Below, one piece after another: positions 32,454 to 42,169 of a stretch of 64,000 bases of DNA. Where the stretch lies: the NCBI GenBank assembly GCA_023230855.1, contig JALNWQ010000012.1, forward strand, positions 1 through 64,000, read 5' to 3'. This DNA is from Solirubrobacteraceae bacterium (lineage in GTDB: Bacteria; Actinomycetota; Thermoleophilia; Solirubrobacterales; Solirubrobacteraceae). Every line of letters begins with the position of its first letter. Within the stretch, counting starts at the first letter, position 1. Under the pieces are notes generated by a model. It was given only the letters and a program-made list of their open reading frames with translations, was not told where the DNA came from and did not search any database. Made by a program: the position numbers and the translations under genes.

Positions 32454-33200
32454 ATGTCCCGCAACTTCCTGACGAGCCGCACCATGGTCGCCATCGCCGC
32501 GGCCGCCACGACCGCCGCCGTCGCCGCCCCCATGGCCATCGGCGCGGGGGAGGGCAGTGACGTCCGAGCCGGCGTCCGCAACCCCACGGCCCCCAACGAG
32601 CTGAGCAACGAGACGCAGATCATCGCGTCCAACGGGAGCTTCGGCACCCGGCAGTCCAACAAGGGCACCGGCGGCGGGGCGATCTACGGCTGCCGCGCCC
32701 CGGCCCTCGGCCGCGGCTGCATCGAGGCGTCCAACCTCAACCTCGGCCAGGCGTTCAACTTCCGCTTCCGCGGCGAGCTCGGCGGCACGATCAACACGCA
32801 GCTGTCCGACAAGACGAAGGCCAAGCCGTTCACGACGAACGCCACCGGCGTCGCCACAGGCCTCAACGCCGACCAGGTCGACGGCAAGCACGCCGAGGAC
32901 ATCGTCAAGGACAGCGTCGTCGCGGCCCAGGCCACGACGAAGATGGGGATCGTCGCCGGCGACGGCGCGCTGAGCAACCAGCGTGGCGTCACGGCCGCCG
33001 CCCGCGAGGCCCAGGGCAAGTACCTCGTCACGTTCGACGCCGACATCAGCAAGTGCGTCCCGACGGCGACCGGCTACGGGGCCGCGCCGGGAGCCAACGT
33101 CGCCCTCGAGCCGGTCGACGCCACCCACCTGCGCGTCCACACCCAGACCGCGGCCGGCGCCACCGCCGACCGCCAGTTCGCGCTGACGGTCACCTGCTGA
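32454..33200 (+). CDS. Secreted protein with NADxxDGxxA-type repeat motif
   Basis: 248 residues. Signal peptide (MVAIAAAATTAAVAAPMAIGAG, cleaved near residue 28-30), then a beta-rich domain with two Cys (YGCRAPALGRGC), the motif GLNADQVDGKHAEDI common in secreted actinobacterial proteins, and a C-terminal domain ending in Cys. Function unknown; a surface or extracellular role is inferred. ATG 32454 precedes the signal peptide directly. The 218-nt stretch 32236-32453 ahead of it holds a terminator-like hairpin and no ORF. Confidence 0.75.
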   Translation: MSRNFLTSRTMVAIAAAATTAAVAAPMAIGAGEGSDVRAGVRNPTAPNELSNETQIIASNGSFGTRQSNKGTGGGAIYGCRAPALGRGCIEASNLNLGQAFNFRFRGELGGTINTQLSDKTKAKPFTTNATGVATGLNADQVDGKHAEDIVKDSVVAAQATTKMGIVAGDGALSNQRGVTAAAREAQGKYLVTFDADISKCVPTATGYGAAPGANVALEPVDATHLRVHTQTAAGATADRQFALTVTC

Positions 33201-33359
33201 TCGCAGCCTCCGTCGACCGCCGGCCGCCACGCCCGGCCCCGGCGACCGTCGCGCCCCGGGCGCGGCCGTCGCCGGGCCGGGTACGCGCGTGCGGGCGGTC
33301 GCCGACCGGTTCCGGGCGCTCCGGGCGTCAGGGGGCGGATCGAGTCCCGCGCCGGGTGC

Positions 33360-33527
33360 TCACAAACCCCGACGCGAGCGGCGGATCCGCGCGCGAACGC
33401 CCTCCGCGACCGCCGGGACGAGCTCCATCGCCGTCCCCACGAACCGCCCGATCGGGCCCGTCACGAGCGCCAGCAGGGCCCGGTCGACGGCCCGCCGTCC
33501 GGGCGGGGAAGTCCGAACGTCCACCAC
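33360..33527 (-). CDS. Possible small basic amphipathic protein (55 aa), divergent from tig
   Basis: Reads VVDVRTSPPGRRAVDRALLAL, continuing through a second hydrophobic-amphipathic segment (IGRFVGTAMELVPAVAEGV) to a basic tail. Almost every codon ends in G or C, as in real genes here, and AACGAT lies 6 nt before the GTG. An in-frame ATG further upstream at 33551 would overlap the tig start. No family recognised; moderate doubt because of its size. Confidence 0.45.
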   Translation of the reverse strand: MVDVRTSPPGRRAVDRALLALVTGPIGRFVGTAMELVPAVAEGVRARIRRSRRGL

Positions 33528-33549
33528 GACGCTATCGTTGCCGATCCTC

Positions 33550-34980
33550 ATGTCCGCCGTCACCACGACCGTCACCGAGCTGCCCGAGTCCCGCGTCAAG
33601 ATCGCGGTGGAGGTGGCCCCGAAGACCGTCGAGCAGGCGATGCTGGACACGGCCAAGGTCCTCGGGCGCGACCTGCGCGTCCCCGGGTTCCGCAAGGGCA
33701 AGGTCCCGCCGCCCGTCGTCATCCGTCGCTACGGCCGCGAGGCCGTCCTCGACGAGGCCCTGCGCCGCACCCTCGGGCAGTGGCTGGCCGACGCGATCGA
33801 CGACGCCGACGTCGCCACCGTCGGCGAGCCGAGCGTCGACATCGGCGACACGCCGGCGCCCGGCGCGCCCGTGACGTTCGAGCTCGAGGTCGGCGTGCGC
33901 CCCGTCGCGAAGCTCGGCGACCTGTCGACCCTCGAGGTCGGCCGCCGCGAGGCGAAGCCCGACGACGAGCGCATCGACAAGGAGCTCGAGCAGCTCCGCG
34001 AGCGCCACGGCAAGCTCGAGAAGGTCGACCGCGCCGCGGCCGAGGGCGACAGCGTCCTCGTGAGCTTCGTCGGTCGCGTCGACGGCGAGGAGTTCGAGGG
34101 CGGCGCGGGCCGCGACCAGCTCATCGAGCTCGGCTCCGGCCGGCTCGTCCCCGGGTTCGAGGACCAGCTCGTCGGCGCGTCCGCCGGCGACGAGCGCGAG
34201 GTCCGCATCACCTTCCCCGACGACTACGGCGCCGAGCAGCTGCAGGGCGTGGAGGCGGTCTTCGCCGTCGAGGTGCACGAGGTCCAGGAGCGGACCGTGC
34301 CCGAGCTCGACGACGCGTTCGCCGAGGAGGCCGCCGGGGCCGACACGCTCGCCGAGCTGCGCGAGGACATCGCCCAGAAGCTCGCCGAGCAGGACGAGGT
34401 CGCGGTGGAGCGCGAGTTCCGCGAGGCCGTCCTCGACACCATCGCGCTCGCCGCCGACGTCGAGATCCCCGAGTCGCTCGCCACCGCCCGCGCCGCCGAG
34501 CTGCTGGAGCAGACCCTGCACCAGCTCTCGCACCAGGGCATCTCGCGCGAGCTGTACTTCCAGATGACCGGCCGCAGCGAGGACGACGTCGTCGCCGAGG
34601 CCGTGCCCGAGGCCGAGCGCAGCCTCCGCCGCGAGGCGGCGCTGCACGCGTTCATCGCCGCCGAGGAGATCGAGCCGGCCGAGGGCGACCTGCTCTCGGC
34701 GCTCGCCCAGCCGGCGATGCAGCAGGGCACGACGCCCGAGAAGCTGCTCAAGCGCCTGACGAAGCAGGGCCACCTCGACGAGCTGCGCGACGACGTCGCC
34801 CAGCAGCAGGCGATCGAGCGGCTGCTCGAGCGCGCGACCGCGGTGTCGGTCGAGGACGCCCGCGGCAAGGGCCTCCTGTGGACGCCCGTCCCCGGGGAGC
34901 CCGCGCCGGCCGGCGGTCGCCCGTGGGCGGCCGAGGACGACGCCTCCGACGACGCGTCGACCGGCGACGACGACGCCTGA
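33550..34980 (+). CDS. tig: Trigger factor
   Basis: 476 residues. Ribosome-bound chaperone and prolyl isomerase. The ribosome-binding signature GFRKGKVPPPVV is near residue 45, the FKBP-type PPIase domain is at about 150-240 (EGDSVLVSFVGRVDGEEFEGGAG...LVPGFEDQLVGA), and the helical chaperone arms follow. The tail is acidic (Asp/Ala-rich), as often in actinobacteria. TATCGT lies 11 nt upstream of the ATG. First of the tig-clpP-clpX group. Confidence 0.96.
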   Translation: MSAVTTTVTELPESRVKIAVEVAPKTVEQAMLDTAKVLGRDLRVPGFRKGKVPPPVVIRRYGREAVLDEALRRTLGQWLADAIDDADVATVGEPSVDIGDTPAPGAPVTFELEVGVRPVAKLGDLSTLEVGRREAKPDDERIDKELEQLRERHGKLEKVDRAAAEGDSVLVSFVGRVDGEEFEGGAGRDQLIELGSGRLVPGFEDQLVGASAGDEREVRITFPDDYGAEQLQGVEAVFAVEVHEVQERTVPELDDAFAEEAAGADTLAELREDIAQKLAEQDEVAVEREFREAVLDTIALAADVEIPESLATARAAELLEQTLHQLSHQGISRELYFQMTGRSEDDVVAEAVPEAERSLRREAALHAFIAAEEIEPAEGDLLSALAQPAMQQGTTPEKLLKRLTKQGHLDELRDDVAQQQAIERLLERATAVSVEDARGKGLLWTPVPGEPAPAGGRPWAAEDDASDDASTGDDDA

Positions 34981-35161
34981 GCCGCCCACCCGGCGTCGCG
35001 CCGCCCGGCGACCCCGCCCTGCGTCCCGACGTGCGGGGAGGGCGCGGCCCGGTTGCTAGGCTCGTGCCGGATCGTCCGATCCCGTTGGCCCTCCGCCGCC
35101 CGGACCGTGCTCCGGCGGGGGAGGAGCCCCCATCCACACCACGAACACAGGAACCGCCCGC

Positions 35162-35746
35162 ATGAGCCCGATGGTCCCCATGGTGGTCGAGCAGACGTCG
35201 CGCGGCGAGCGCGCGTTCGACATCTACAGCCGCCTCCTCAACGAGCGGATCATCTTCCTGGGGACCCCCGTCGACGACCAGATCGCGAACCTCATCGTCG
35301 CGCAGCTCCTGCACCTCGCGTCGGACGACGAGGACAAGGACATCTCGCTCTACATCAACTCGCCCGGTGGGTCGGTGTACGCCGGGCTGGCGATCTACGA
35401 CACGATGCAGTTCATCAAGCCGCAGGTGCGGACGATCTGCGTCGGGATCGCGATGTCGATGGGCGCGGTGATCCTCGCCGGCGGCGCGCCGGGCAAGCGG
35501 ATGTCGCTGCCGAACTCCAAGATCCTCATCCACCAGGTGAGCTCGGGGTTCCAGGGCCAGGCGACGGACGTGCAGATCCACGCCAAGGAGATCGTCGACC
35601 TGCGCGGCCGGCTCGACGAGATCATCGCCCACCACTCCGGGCAGCCCCTGGAGCGCGTCAAGGCGGACACCGAGCGCGACTACTTCATGGACCCCGAGGA
35701 GGCCCGCGAGTACGGCCTCATCGACCGGGTGATCGAGAACGCCTGA
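35162..35746 (+). CDS. clpP: ATP-dependent Clp protease proteolytic subunit
   Basis: 194 residues. Serine protease ring of ClpXP. The catalytic Ser is residue 99 in IAMSMGAVILAGGAPGKR, the catalytic His is 124 in ILIHQVSSG, and the Asp is near 173 ahead of YFMDPEEAREYGLID. A 181-nt gap after tig carries a TAGGCT at about 35056 that could start a clpP transcript with a 95-nt leader. Actinobacteria often have two ClpP subunits; only one is here. Confidence 0.97.
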   Translation: MSPMVPMVVEQTSRGERAFDIYSRLLNERIIFLGTPVDDQIANLIVAQLLHLASDDEDKDISLYINSPGGSVYAGLAIYDTMQFIKPQVRTICVGIAMSMGAVILAGGAPGKRMSLPNSKILIHQVSSGFQGQATDVQIHAKEIVDLRGRLDEIIAHHSGQPLERVKADTERDYFMDPEEAREYGLIDRVIENA

Positions 35747-35787
35747 CGGCGTCCCGTCGTCGCCCGGCGCGTAACGAGGAGGGACCG

Positions 35788-37080
<1,293 letters not shown>

Positions 37081-37103
37081 CCCACGCGATCGGGGGCCGG
37101 GCG

Positions 37104-37109
37104 TAGGCT
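37104..37109 (+). promoter_or_regulatory. Putative leaderless -10
   Basis: TAGGCT followed by 6 nt and the ATG at 37116. Confidence 0.5.
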
Positions 37110-37115
37110 GCGCCC

Positions 37116-38252
37116 ATGCCGTCCCCCCGCGCGCCCCTGTCCGTCCTCGTCGCCGGGGTCGCCCTCGCGCTCCCGGCCGCGAGCTCGGCCGCGACCGCCG
37201 GGACGATGGCGTTCGCCGTCGACCCCGCGGACCCGGTGGAGCTCGCGCTCGGCGGCCTGCCGACGCTGCGGCAGGCCCCCGTGTTCACCGGTCCCGAGGC
37301 CACGGCCCCCCAGCGGCTCCCGGGGACGCCGACGATCGAGGGCTCCGTCGCCGAGGACGGCGTGTTCGCGGGGACGGTCCGGTTCAACGGGCCGTTCGCC
37401 CTCGCCGGGCAGCGGCTCTGGACGGTCGCCGCCGACCCCTACCGCGGCTTCGCCACCCCGACGGTGCGCATCCTCGAGTCCGAGGGGACGGGGCACGCCG
37501 CGAGCGGCGCGGTCGACGCGGCGGCGGGAACGGTCACCGGCACGATCGTGCGCGACGTGCGGGTGACGATCCCCGACGGCGAGGGGACCGACCAGGTCTG
37601 CACCGCGCCGAAGGTGCCGTTCACCGTGAGCACCGGGACCGTCGTCGTCCCGCCGCGGAACGGTCAGCCGACGCGGACGCTGACCGGCGCCCCGCTGCGT
37701 CGCGTCGCCGGGGACGGGCCGGTCCGGGGGACCGTCGGCCTCGTCGGGACGAGCGGCGTGGCGATCGGGCACGCCCGCCCGGCCGAGCCGTCGAGCCCGG
37801 TGAACGTCAACGCCTGCGACCAGCTCGACACCGTGACCGGCGTCGTGGCGTTCCGTGCGGCGGGGACGCTGACGTTCGGGCCGGCGGGCTACGACCCGTT
37901 CGCCGATCCGCCGAAGGACCCGAAGGCCGACCCCGAGGCGGCCCGGCTGCGCGGCACCCTGTCGCGCCGGATCAACGTGCGGCGCGGCAAGGCGCGACCG
38001 ATGCGGATGACCGTCCGCAACGTCGGCGGCACGGACGCCCGCACCGTCCGGGTGCGGATCAGGGCGGCCCGGGGCGTCGTCGTCCGTCCGCGGACGATCC
38101 GCGTCGGGACCGTGAGGTCGCGCCGCTGGAAGCGCGTGCGGTTCACCGTCACGGCGGGGTCGCGGGCGCCGCGCTCGTCGCTCGTGCGCATCACGATGAC
38201 CGCGGCGGACGGCGTGAGGTCCCGGCGCAACATGCGGGTCCGGGTGCGGTAG
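37116..38252 (+). CDS. Secreted protein of unknown function (378 aa)
   Basis: Signal peptide (LSVLVAGVALALPAASSAATA), then two or three beta-sandwich-like stretches and a C-terminal Arg-rich domain (INVRRGKARPMRMTVRNVGGTDARTVRVRIRAARG) that looks like an immunoglobulin-like or CARDB-type fold. One Cys pair (VCTAPK...NACDQLDT). Likely exported. No enzyme motif seen. Confidence 0.75.
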   Translation: MPSPRAPLSVLVAGVALALPAASSAATAGTMAFAVDPADPVELALGGLPTLRQAPVFTGPEATAPQRLPGTPTIEGSVAEDGVFAGTVRFNGPFALAGQRLWTVAADPYRGFATPTVRILESEGTGHAASGAVDAAAGTVTGTIVRDVRVTIPDGEGTDQVCTAPKVPFTVSTGTVVVPPRNGQPTRTLTGAPLRRVAGDGPVRGTVGLVGTSGVAIGHARPAEPSSPVNVNACDQLDTVTGVVAFRAAGTLTFGPAGYDPFADPPKDPKADPEAARLRGTLSRRINVRRGKARPMRMTVRNVGGTDARTVRVRIRAARGVVVRPRTIRVGTVRSRRWKRVRFTVTAGSRAPRSSLVRITMTAADGVRSRRNMRVRVR

Positions 38253-38285
38253 GCGCGCAGCGCCTCGGCCCCGCCCGACGGTCCG

Positions 38286-38291
38286 TACCCT
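38286..38291 (+). promoter_or_regulatory. Putative leaderless -10
   Basis: TACCCT followed by 6 nt and the ATG at 38298. Confidence 0.5.
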
Positions 38292-38297
38292 AGGGGC

Positions 38298-38591
38298 ATG
38301 GCCCTGATCCGTCGACGGACCCTCGGCGTCGGCCGGCGCGCGCTGCCGCTGCTGCTGCTCGCCGATCTCCTGCGGGAGAGCCACGCCCACTGGCAGGAGC
38401 AGCTGGACCCCGCCGACCGGGCCCGGCTCACCGCGCTGCTTCGGCTCAGCCGCGGACGCCCCGCCAACCTCACCGCGCGGCAGCGGGCCGAGGTCGTCGA
38501 GCTCACCCGGCGGCTGGATCTGCCGGGGCTCGCGCGGCGGGGGGCGTGGACCGCGGCCGGGGCGCGCCTGGGGGCGGGCCGCCGACGGTGA
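38298..38591 (+). CDS. Hypothetical helical protein (97 aa)
   Basis: Leu/Arg/Ala-rich, probably all-helical: RRTLGVGRRALPLLLLADLLRES...LDPADRARLTALLRLSRGRPANLTARQRAEVVELTRRL. The charged repeating pattern (PADRARLTALL, ARQRAEVVELTRRL) resembles small regulators or adaptor proteins. Its last 89 nt overlap the 3' end of the convergent hydrolase. No family assigned. Confidence 0.65.
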   Translation: MALIRRRTLGVGRRALPLLLLADLLRESHAHWQEQLDPADRARLTALLRLSRGRPANLTARQRAEVVELTRRLDLPGLARRGAWTAAGARLGAGRRR

Positions 38592-39393
38592 GCGGCGCGG
38601 CGTCGGCGGCCGCGTCGAGCAGGATCTCGACGACGCGGTCGGGGGCGTCGAACATCGGCATGTGGCCGGCGTCGGGCAGCACGTGCTGCCGGACCGCCAC
38701 CGGGAGCTCCCGTCGCGGCCGGCGGACGAGCGGATCGAGCCCGCACCACACGAGGTGGACCGGGATCGTCGTTGCGAGGTCGGCCAGCCGCTCCGGCACG
38801 CCGAACGTCCGGGACCGCATCGCCGCGTCGACCCGGACGAAGTCCGGCGCCGCGACGTAGGCGCCGACGAGCGCCCGCGCATCGGCGTACGCCACGTCGG
38901 CCATCCCGCCCATCGCCGTGCCGAGGACGCGCCGACGGAGGGCCGGGACCCGCAGCAGCGGCCCGATCGCCGGTCGGGCCGCGCGCCCCACCCGGCGGGC
39001 CGTGCCCCGCGACGGGCCGAGCGGGCGGCGCCAGAACCCCGCCGGGGCCAGGCCCACGACCGACCGCGCCCGACCGGCCACGCCGAGCTCGAGCGCGACC
39101 CAGCCGCCGAGCGACACGCCCGCCGCGTGGACGGCGTCGATCCCGGCCGCGTCGAGCGCCACGCCGACCGCCTCCGCGAGCCGGGCGGGGGAGGGCTCGA
39201 CGTCGGCGGGCAGCGGCGGCGCGTCGCCGAACCCCGGCAGGTCGACCGTGACGACCGGCCCTCGGTGGCGGAGCCGGTCGAGCACCGGGCGCCAGGTCCG
39301 CCGGTCGCCGCCGAGGCCGTGGACGAGGAGGATCGGGACGCCGTCGCCGTCCGGCCGGTCGTGCGCGGGATGGTGGACGAGGACGGCCGGCAT
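38503..39393 (-). CDS. Alpha/beta hydrolase
   Basis: 296 residues. The oxyanion segment is LLVHGLGGDRRTWRPVL, the nucleophile elbow is AAGVSLGGWVALEL (Ser in GxSxG), the acid is likely in WCGLDPLV, and the catalytic His is in DAGHMPMFDAP. Substrate unknown (esterase, haloperoxidase-like or C-C hydrolase). TAGCTT lies 7 nt upstream of the ATG. It is divergent from valS. Confidence 0.87.
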   Translation of the reverse strand: MPAVLVHHPAHDRPDGDGVPILLVHGLGGDRRTWRPVLDRLRHRGPVVTVDLPGFGDAPPLPADVEPSPARLAEAVGVALDAAGIDAVHAAGVSLGGWVALELGVAGRARSVVGLAPAGFWRRPLGPSRGTARRVGRAARPAIGPLLRVPALRRRVLGTAMGGMADVAYADARALVGAYVAAPDFVRVDAAMRSRTFGVPERLADLATTIPVHLVWCGLDPLVRRPRRELPVAVRQHVLPDAGHMPMFDAPDRVVEILLDAAADAAPLTVGGPPPGAPRPRSTPPAARAPADPAAG

Positions 39394-39471
39394 CAGGGGG
39401 AAGCTACGCCCTCGGCACCCCACCGGATGCGCCGCCCGGCGACCGCGACGGTCGTCGCCGCCCGTCCCTCC

Positions 39472-39477
39472 TACACT
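39472..39477 (+). promoter_or_regulatory. Putative -10 of valS
   Basis: TACACT, 10 nt before the valS ATG. Confidence 0.45.
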
Positions 39478-39487
39478 CCGGGTCCGC

Positions 39488-42169
39488 ATGTCCGCGCCCG
39501 AGGATCCGTCGCCCACCACCGCCGTCGACGCCGAGACGGAGGCCGAGACCTTCGCCCGGTGGGAGCGGGCCGGGGTGTTCGGGGCCGTCGCCGCGGGCGA
39601 CCCGGCGGACAACTTCTCGATCGCGATCCCGCCGCCGAACGTCACCGGCGCGCTGCACATGGGCCACGCGCTCAACGGGTCGATCCAGGACGTGCTCGTG
39701 CGGATCAACCGGATGCGCGGGCGCAACGTGCGCTGGACCGTGGGCACCGACCACGCCGGGATCGCCACCCAGACGAAGGTCGAGCAGCAGCTCGCCGCCG
39801 AGGGCACGTCGCGTGAGGAGGTCGGCCGCGAGGCGTTCCTCGAGCGCACCCAGGCGTGGCGGCGCGAGTACGGCGGCACGATCATCGAGCAGTTCCGGCG
39901 CCTCGGCCTGTCGGCCGCCTACGACGACGAGCGGTTCACGATGGACGACGGCTACGTCGACGCCGTCCTGCGGGCCTTCACCGAGCTCTACCGCGACGGG
40001 CTGATCTACCGCGACACGTACCTCGTCAACTGGGATCCGGGCTCGCGCTCGGCGATCAGCGACCTGGAGGTCGAGGACCGCGACGTCACCGACACGCTCT
40101 ACGAGATCGCCTACCCGATCGTCGACCCGGACGCGGACGGCCCGACCGAGGTCGTCGTCGCGACCGTCCGGCCCGAGACGATGCTCGCCGACGTCGCCGT
40201 CGCGGTGAACCCCGCCGACGAGCGGTTCGCCGGGCTCATCGGCCGCCGCGTGACGCTGCCGCTCGTCGGGCGCGAGCTGCCGGTCATCGGCGACGACTAC
40301 GTGAAGACCGACTTCGGCACCGGCTGCCTGAAGATCACCCCCGGCCACGACCCCAACGACTTCGAGATCGGCGGCCGCCACGGCCTCGAGCAGCTCACCT
40401 GCATCGGCGAGGACGGCACGATCGTCGGCGGCCACGCCCCCGACCTCGAGGGCCTGCCGGTGCTCGAGGCGCGCGAGCGGATCGTCGCGGCGCTCCGGGC
40501 GCAGGGCGCGCTGCGCGGCGAGGAGCCCTACGAGCACACCGTGCCGTTCAGCCACCGGTCCGGCGAGCGGATCGAGCCGCTGATGTCGCTGCAGTGGTTC
40601 ATGCGGATGGAGCCGCTGGCCGAGCTCGCGATCGCCGCCGTCGAGGACGGCCGCGTGCGGATCCATCCCGAGAGCCAGCGCCGGCGCTACCTCGCGTGGC
40701 TGCGCGAGATCCGCCCGTGGGTGCTGTCGCGCCAGCTCTGGTGGGGACACCGGATCCCCGTCTGGTACCGGCTGCCGGAGGAGCTGCGCGGCGACGCGAC
40801 GCTCGACCCGACGACTGACCCGCGCGCCGAGGTCCACGCCGGAGACGAGCGGCCCGACGGCGACGGCTGGGTCCGCGACCCCGACGTGCTCGACACGTGG
40901 TTCAGCTCGGCGCTGTGGCCGTTCGCGACGCTCGGCTGGCCCGAGGGGACGCCCGAGCTGCGGGCGTTCTACCCGACGTCGGTCCTGTCGACCGCCCGCG
41001 ACATCCTCTTCCTCTGGGTCGCCCGGATGGTGATGATGGGCGAGCGGTTCGCCGGCGACGTCCCCTTCCGCGACGTCTACTGCCACTCGGTCATCCAGGC
41101 CCCCGACGGCCGCCGGATGAGCAAGTCGCTGGGCACCGGGATCGACCCGCTGGCGCTCATCGACGGCGGCCCACGCCCGCCGGTGTTCGCGAGGAAGAAG
41201 GGCCAGGACGCCGGGGAGTTCCCCGCCTACGGCGCCGACGCGGTGCGGTTCGGGCTGCTGGCGATGTCGTCCACGCAGGACGTGCGGTTCAGCGAGGAGA
41301 AGATCGCCCAGGGCCGCCAGCTCGTGACGAAGCTCGCCAACGCGGTGCGGTTCGCGGCCGGCCGGCTCGACGGCGTCGACGTCGACCCGACCGCCCCGGT
41401 GGCCCCGCGGACGCTCGAGGACCGCTGGATCGTGTCGCGGACCGAGCGGATCGCCCGCGAGACCGCCGAGCGCGTCGACGGGTTCGACTTCGCCAAGGCG
41501 GCGCTCGGCCTGTACGACTTCGTCTACGGCGAGCTCTGCGACTGGTACCTCGAGCTCGTCAAGGGGCGCGACGCCGCGACCGATCCCGACCTGGCGCGCG
41601 TCCTGTCGTGGGCGCTGCGGCGGACCCTGCAGATCGCGCATCCCGTGATCCCGTTCGCGACCGAGCAGGCGTGGGCGTCGGTGCCCGGCGCCGACGGGCT
41701 GCTCGCCGCGTCGCGGCTGCCGGAGCCGGACGACGCGCTGCTCGACGCCGACGCCGAGGACCGCCTGGGGCGGGCGATCGACGTCATCACCGCCGTCCGG
41801 TCGTGGCGCAGCGGCGCGAACGTGCCGCCCGGGCCGATCCTTCCCGCCCGGCTCGAGGCCGACGGCCACGACGACGACGCGCGCGCCCACGTCGCCCGCC
41901 TGGCGCGGATCGAGCTCGTCGACACGACCGGAGACGCGGTCGCGGTGCGGGTGCCCGGGGGACAGGTCGCGCTCCTCGCCGGCGAGCACGTCGACCCGGA
42001 CGCCGACCGCGCCCGCATCGCCAAGCGGCGCGCCGAGGTCGAGAAGCTCATCGCGCAGACCGAGGGTCGGCTCGGCAACGAGAAGTTCGCGTCGCGCGCG
42101 CCGGCCGACGTCATCGCGGCGGAGCGGGCGAAGCTCGACGGGCTGCGCGAGGAGCTGCGCGCGCTGTGA
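39488..42169 (+). CDS. valS: Valyl-tRNA synthetase
   Basis: 893 residues, class I synthetase. HIGH motif is GALHMGHALN near residue 50, the CP1 editing domain contains VATVRPETMLADVAVAVNP and the GTGCLKITPGHDPNDFEIG stretch, and KMSKS appears as RMSKSLGT. The C-terminal anticodon-binding domain and the Val-arm coiled coil (ARIAKRRAEVEKLIAQTEGRL) are present. Its stop overlaps folC (GTGA). A short insertion before the KMSKS-linked AYGADAVRFGLL region contains VFARKKGQDAGE. Confidence 0.97.
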   Translation: MSAPEDPSPTTAVDAETEAETFARWERAGVFGAVAAGDPADNFSIAIPPPNVTGALHMGHALNGSIQDVLVRINRMRGRNVRWTVGTDHAGIATQTKVEQQLAAEGTSREEVGREAFLERTQAWRREYGGTIIEQFRRLGLSAAYDDERFTMDDGYVDAVLRAFTELYRDGLIYRDTYLVNWDPGSRSAISDLEVEDRDVTDTLYEIAYPIVDPDADGPTEVVVATVRPETMLADVAVAVNPADERFAGLIGRRVTLPLVGRELPVIGDDYVKTDFGTGCLKITPGHDPNDFEIGGRHGLEQLTCIGEDGTIVGGHAPDLEGLPVLEARERIVAALRAQGALRGEEPYEHTVPFSHRSGERIEPLMSLQWFMRMEPLAELAIAAVEDGRVRIHPESQRRRYLAWLREIRPWVLSRQLWWGHRIPVWYRLPEELRGDATLDPTTDPRAEVHAGDERPDGDGWVRDPDVLDTWFSSALWPFATLGWPEGTPELRAFYPTSVLSTARDILFLWVARMVMMGERFAGDVPFRDVYCHSVIQAPDGRRMSKSLGTGIDPLALIDGGPRPPVFARKKGQDAGEFPAYGADAVRFGLLAMSSTQDVRFSEEKIAQGRQLVTKLANAVRFAAGRLDGVDVDPTAPVAPRTLEDRWIVSRTERIARETAERVDGFDFAKAALGLYDFVYGELCDWYLELVKGRDAATDPDLARVLSWALRRTLQIAHPVIPFATEQAWASVPGADGLLAASRLPEPDDALLDADAEDRLGRAIDVITAVRSWRSGANVPPGPILPARLEADGHDDDARAHVARLARIELVDTTGDAVAVRVPGGQVALLAGEHVDPDADRARIAKRRAEVEKLIAQTEGRLGNEKFASRAPADVIAAERAKLDGLREELRAL

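Noticed and set aside
35056..35161. Riboswitch or attenuator in the 5' region of clpP
   Set aside because: The leader is about 95 nt and has only short GC pairings of a kind expected by chance at this composition; no known riboswitch core was recognised.
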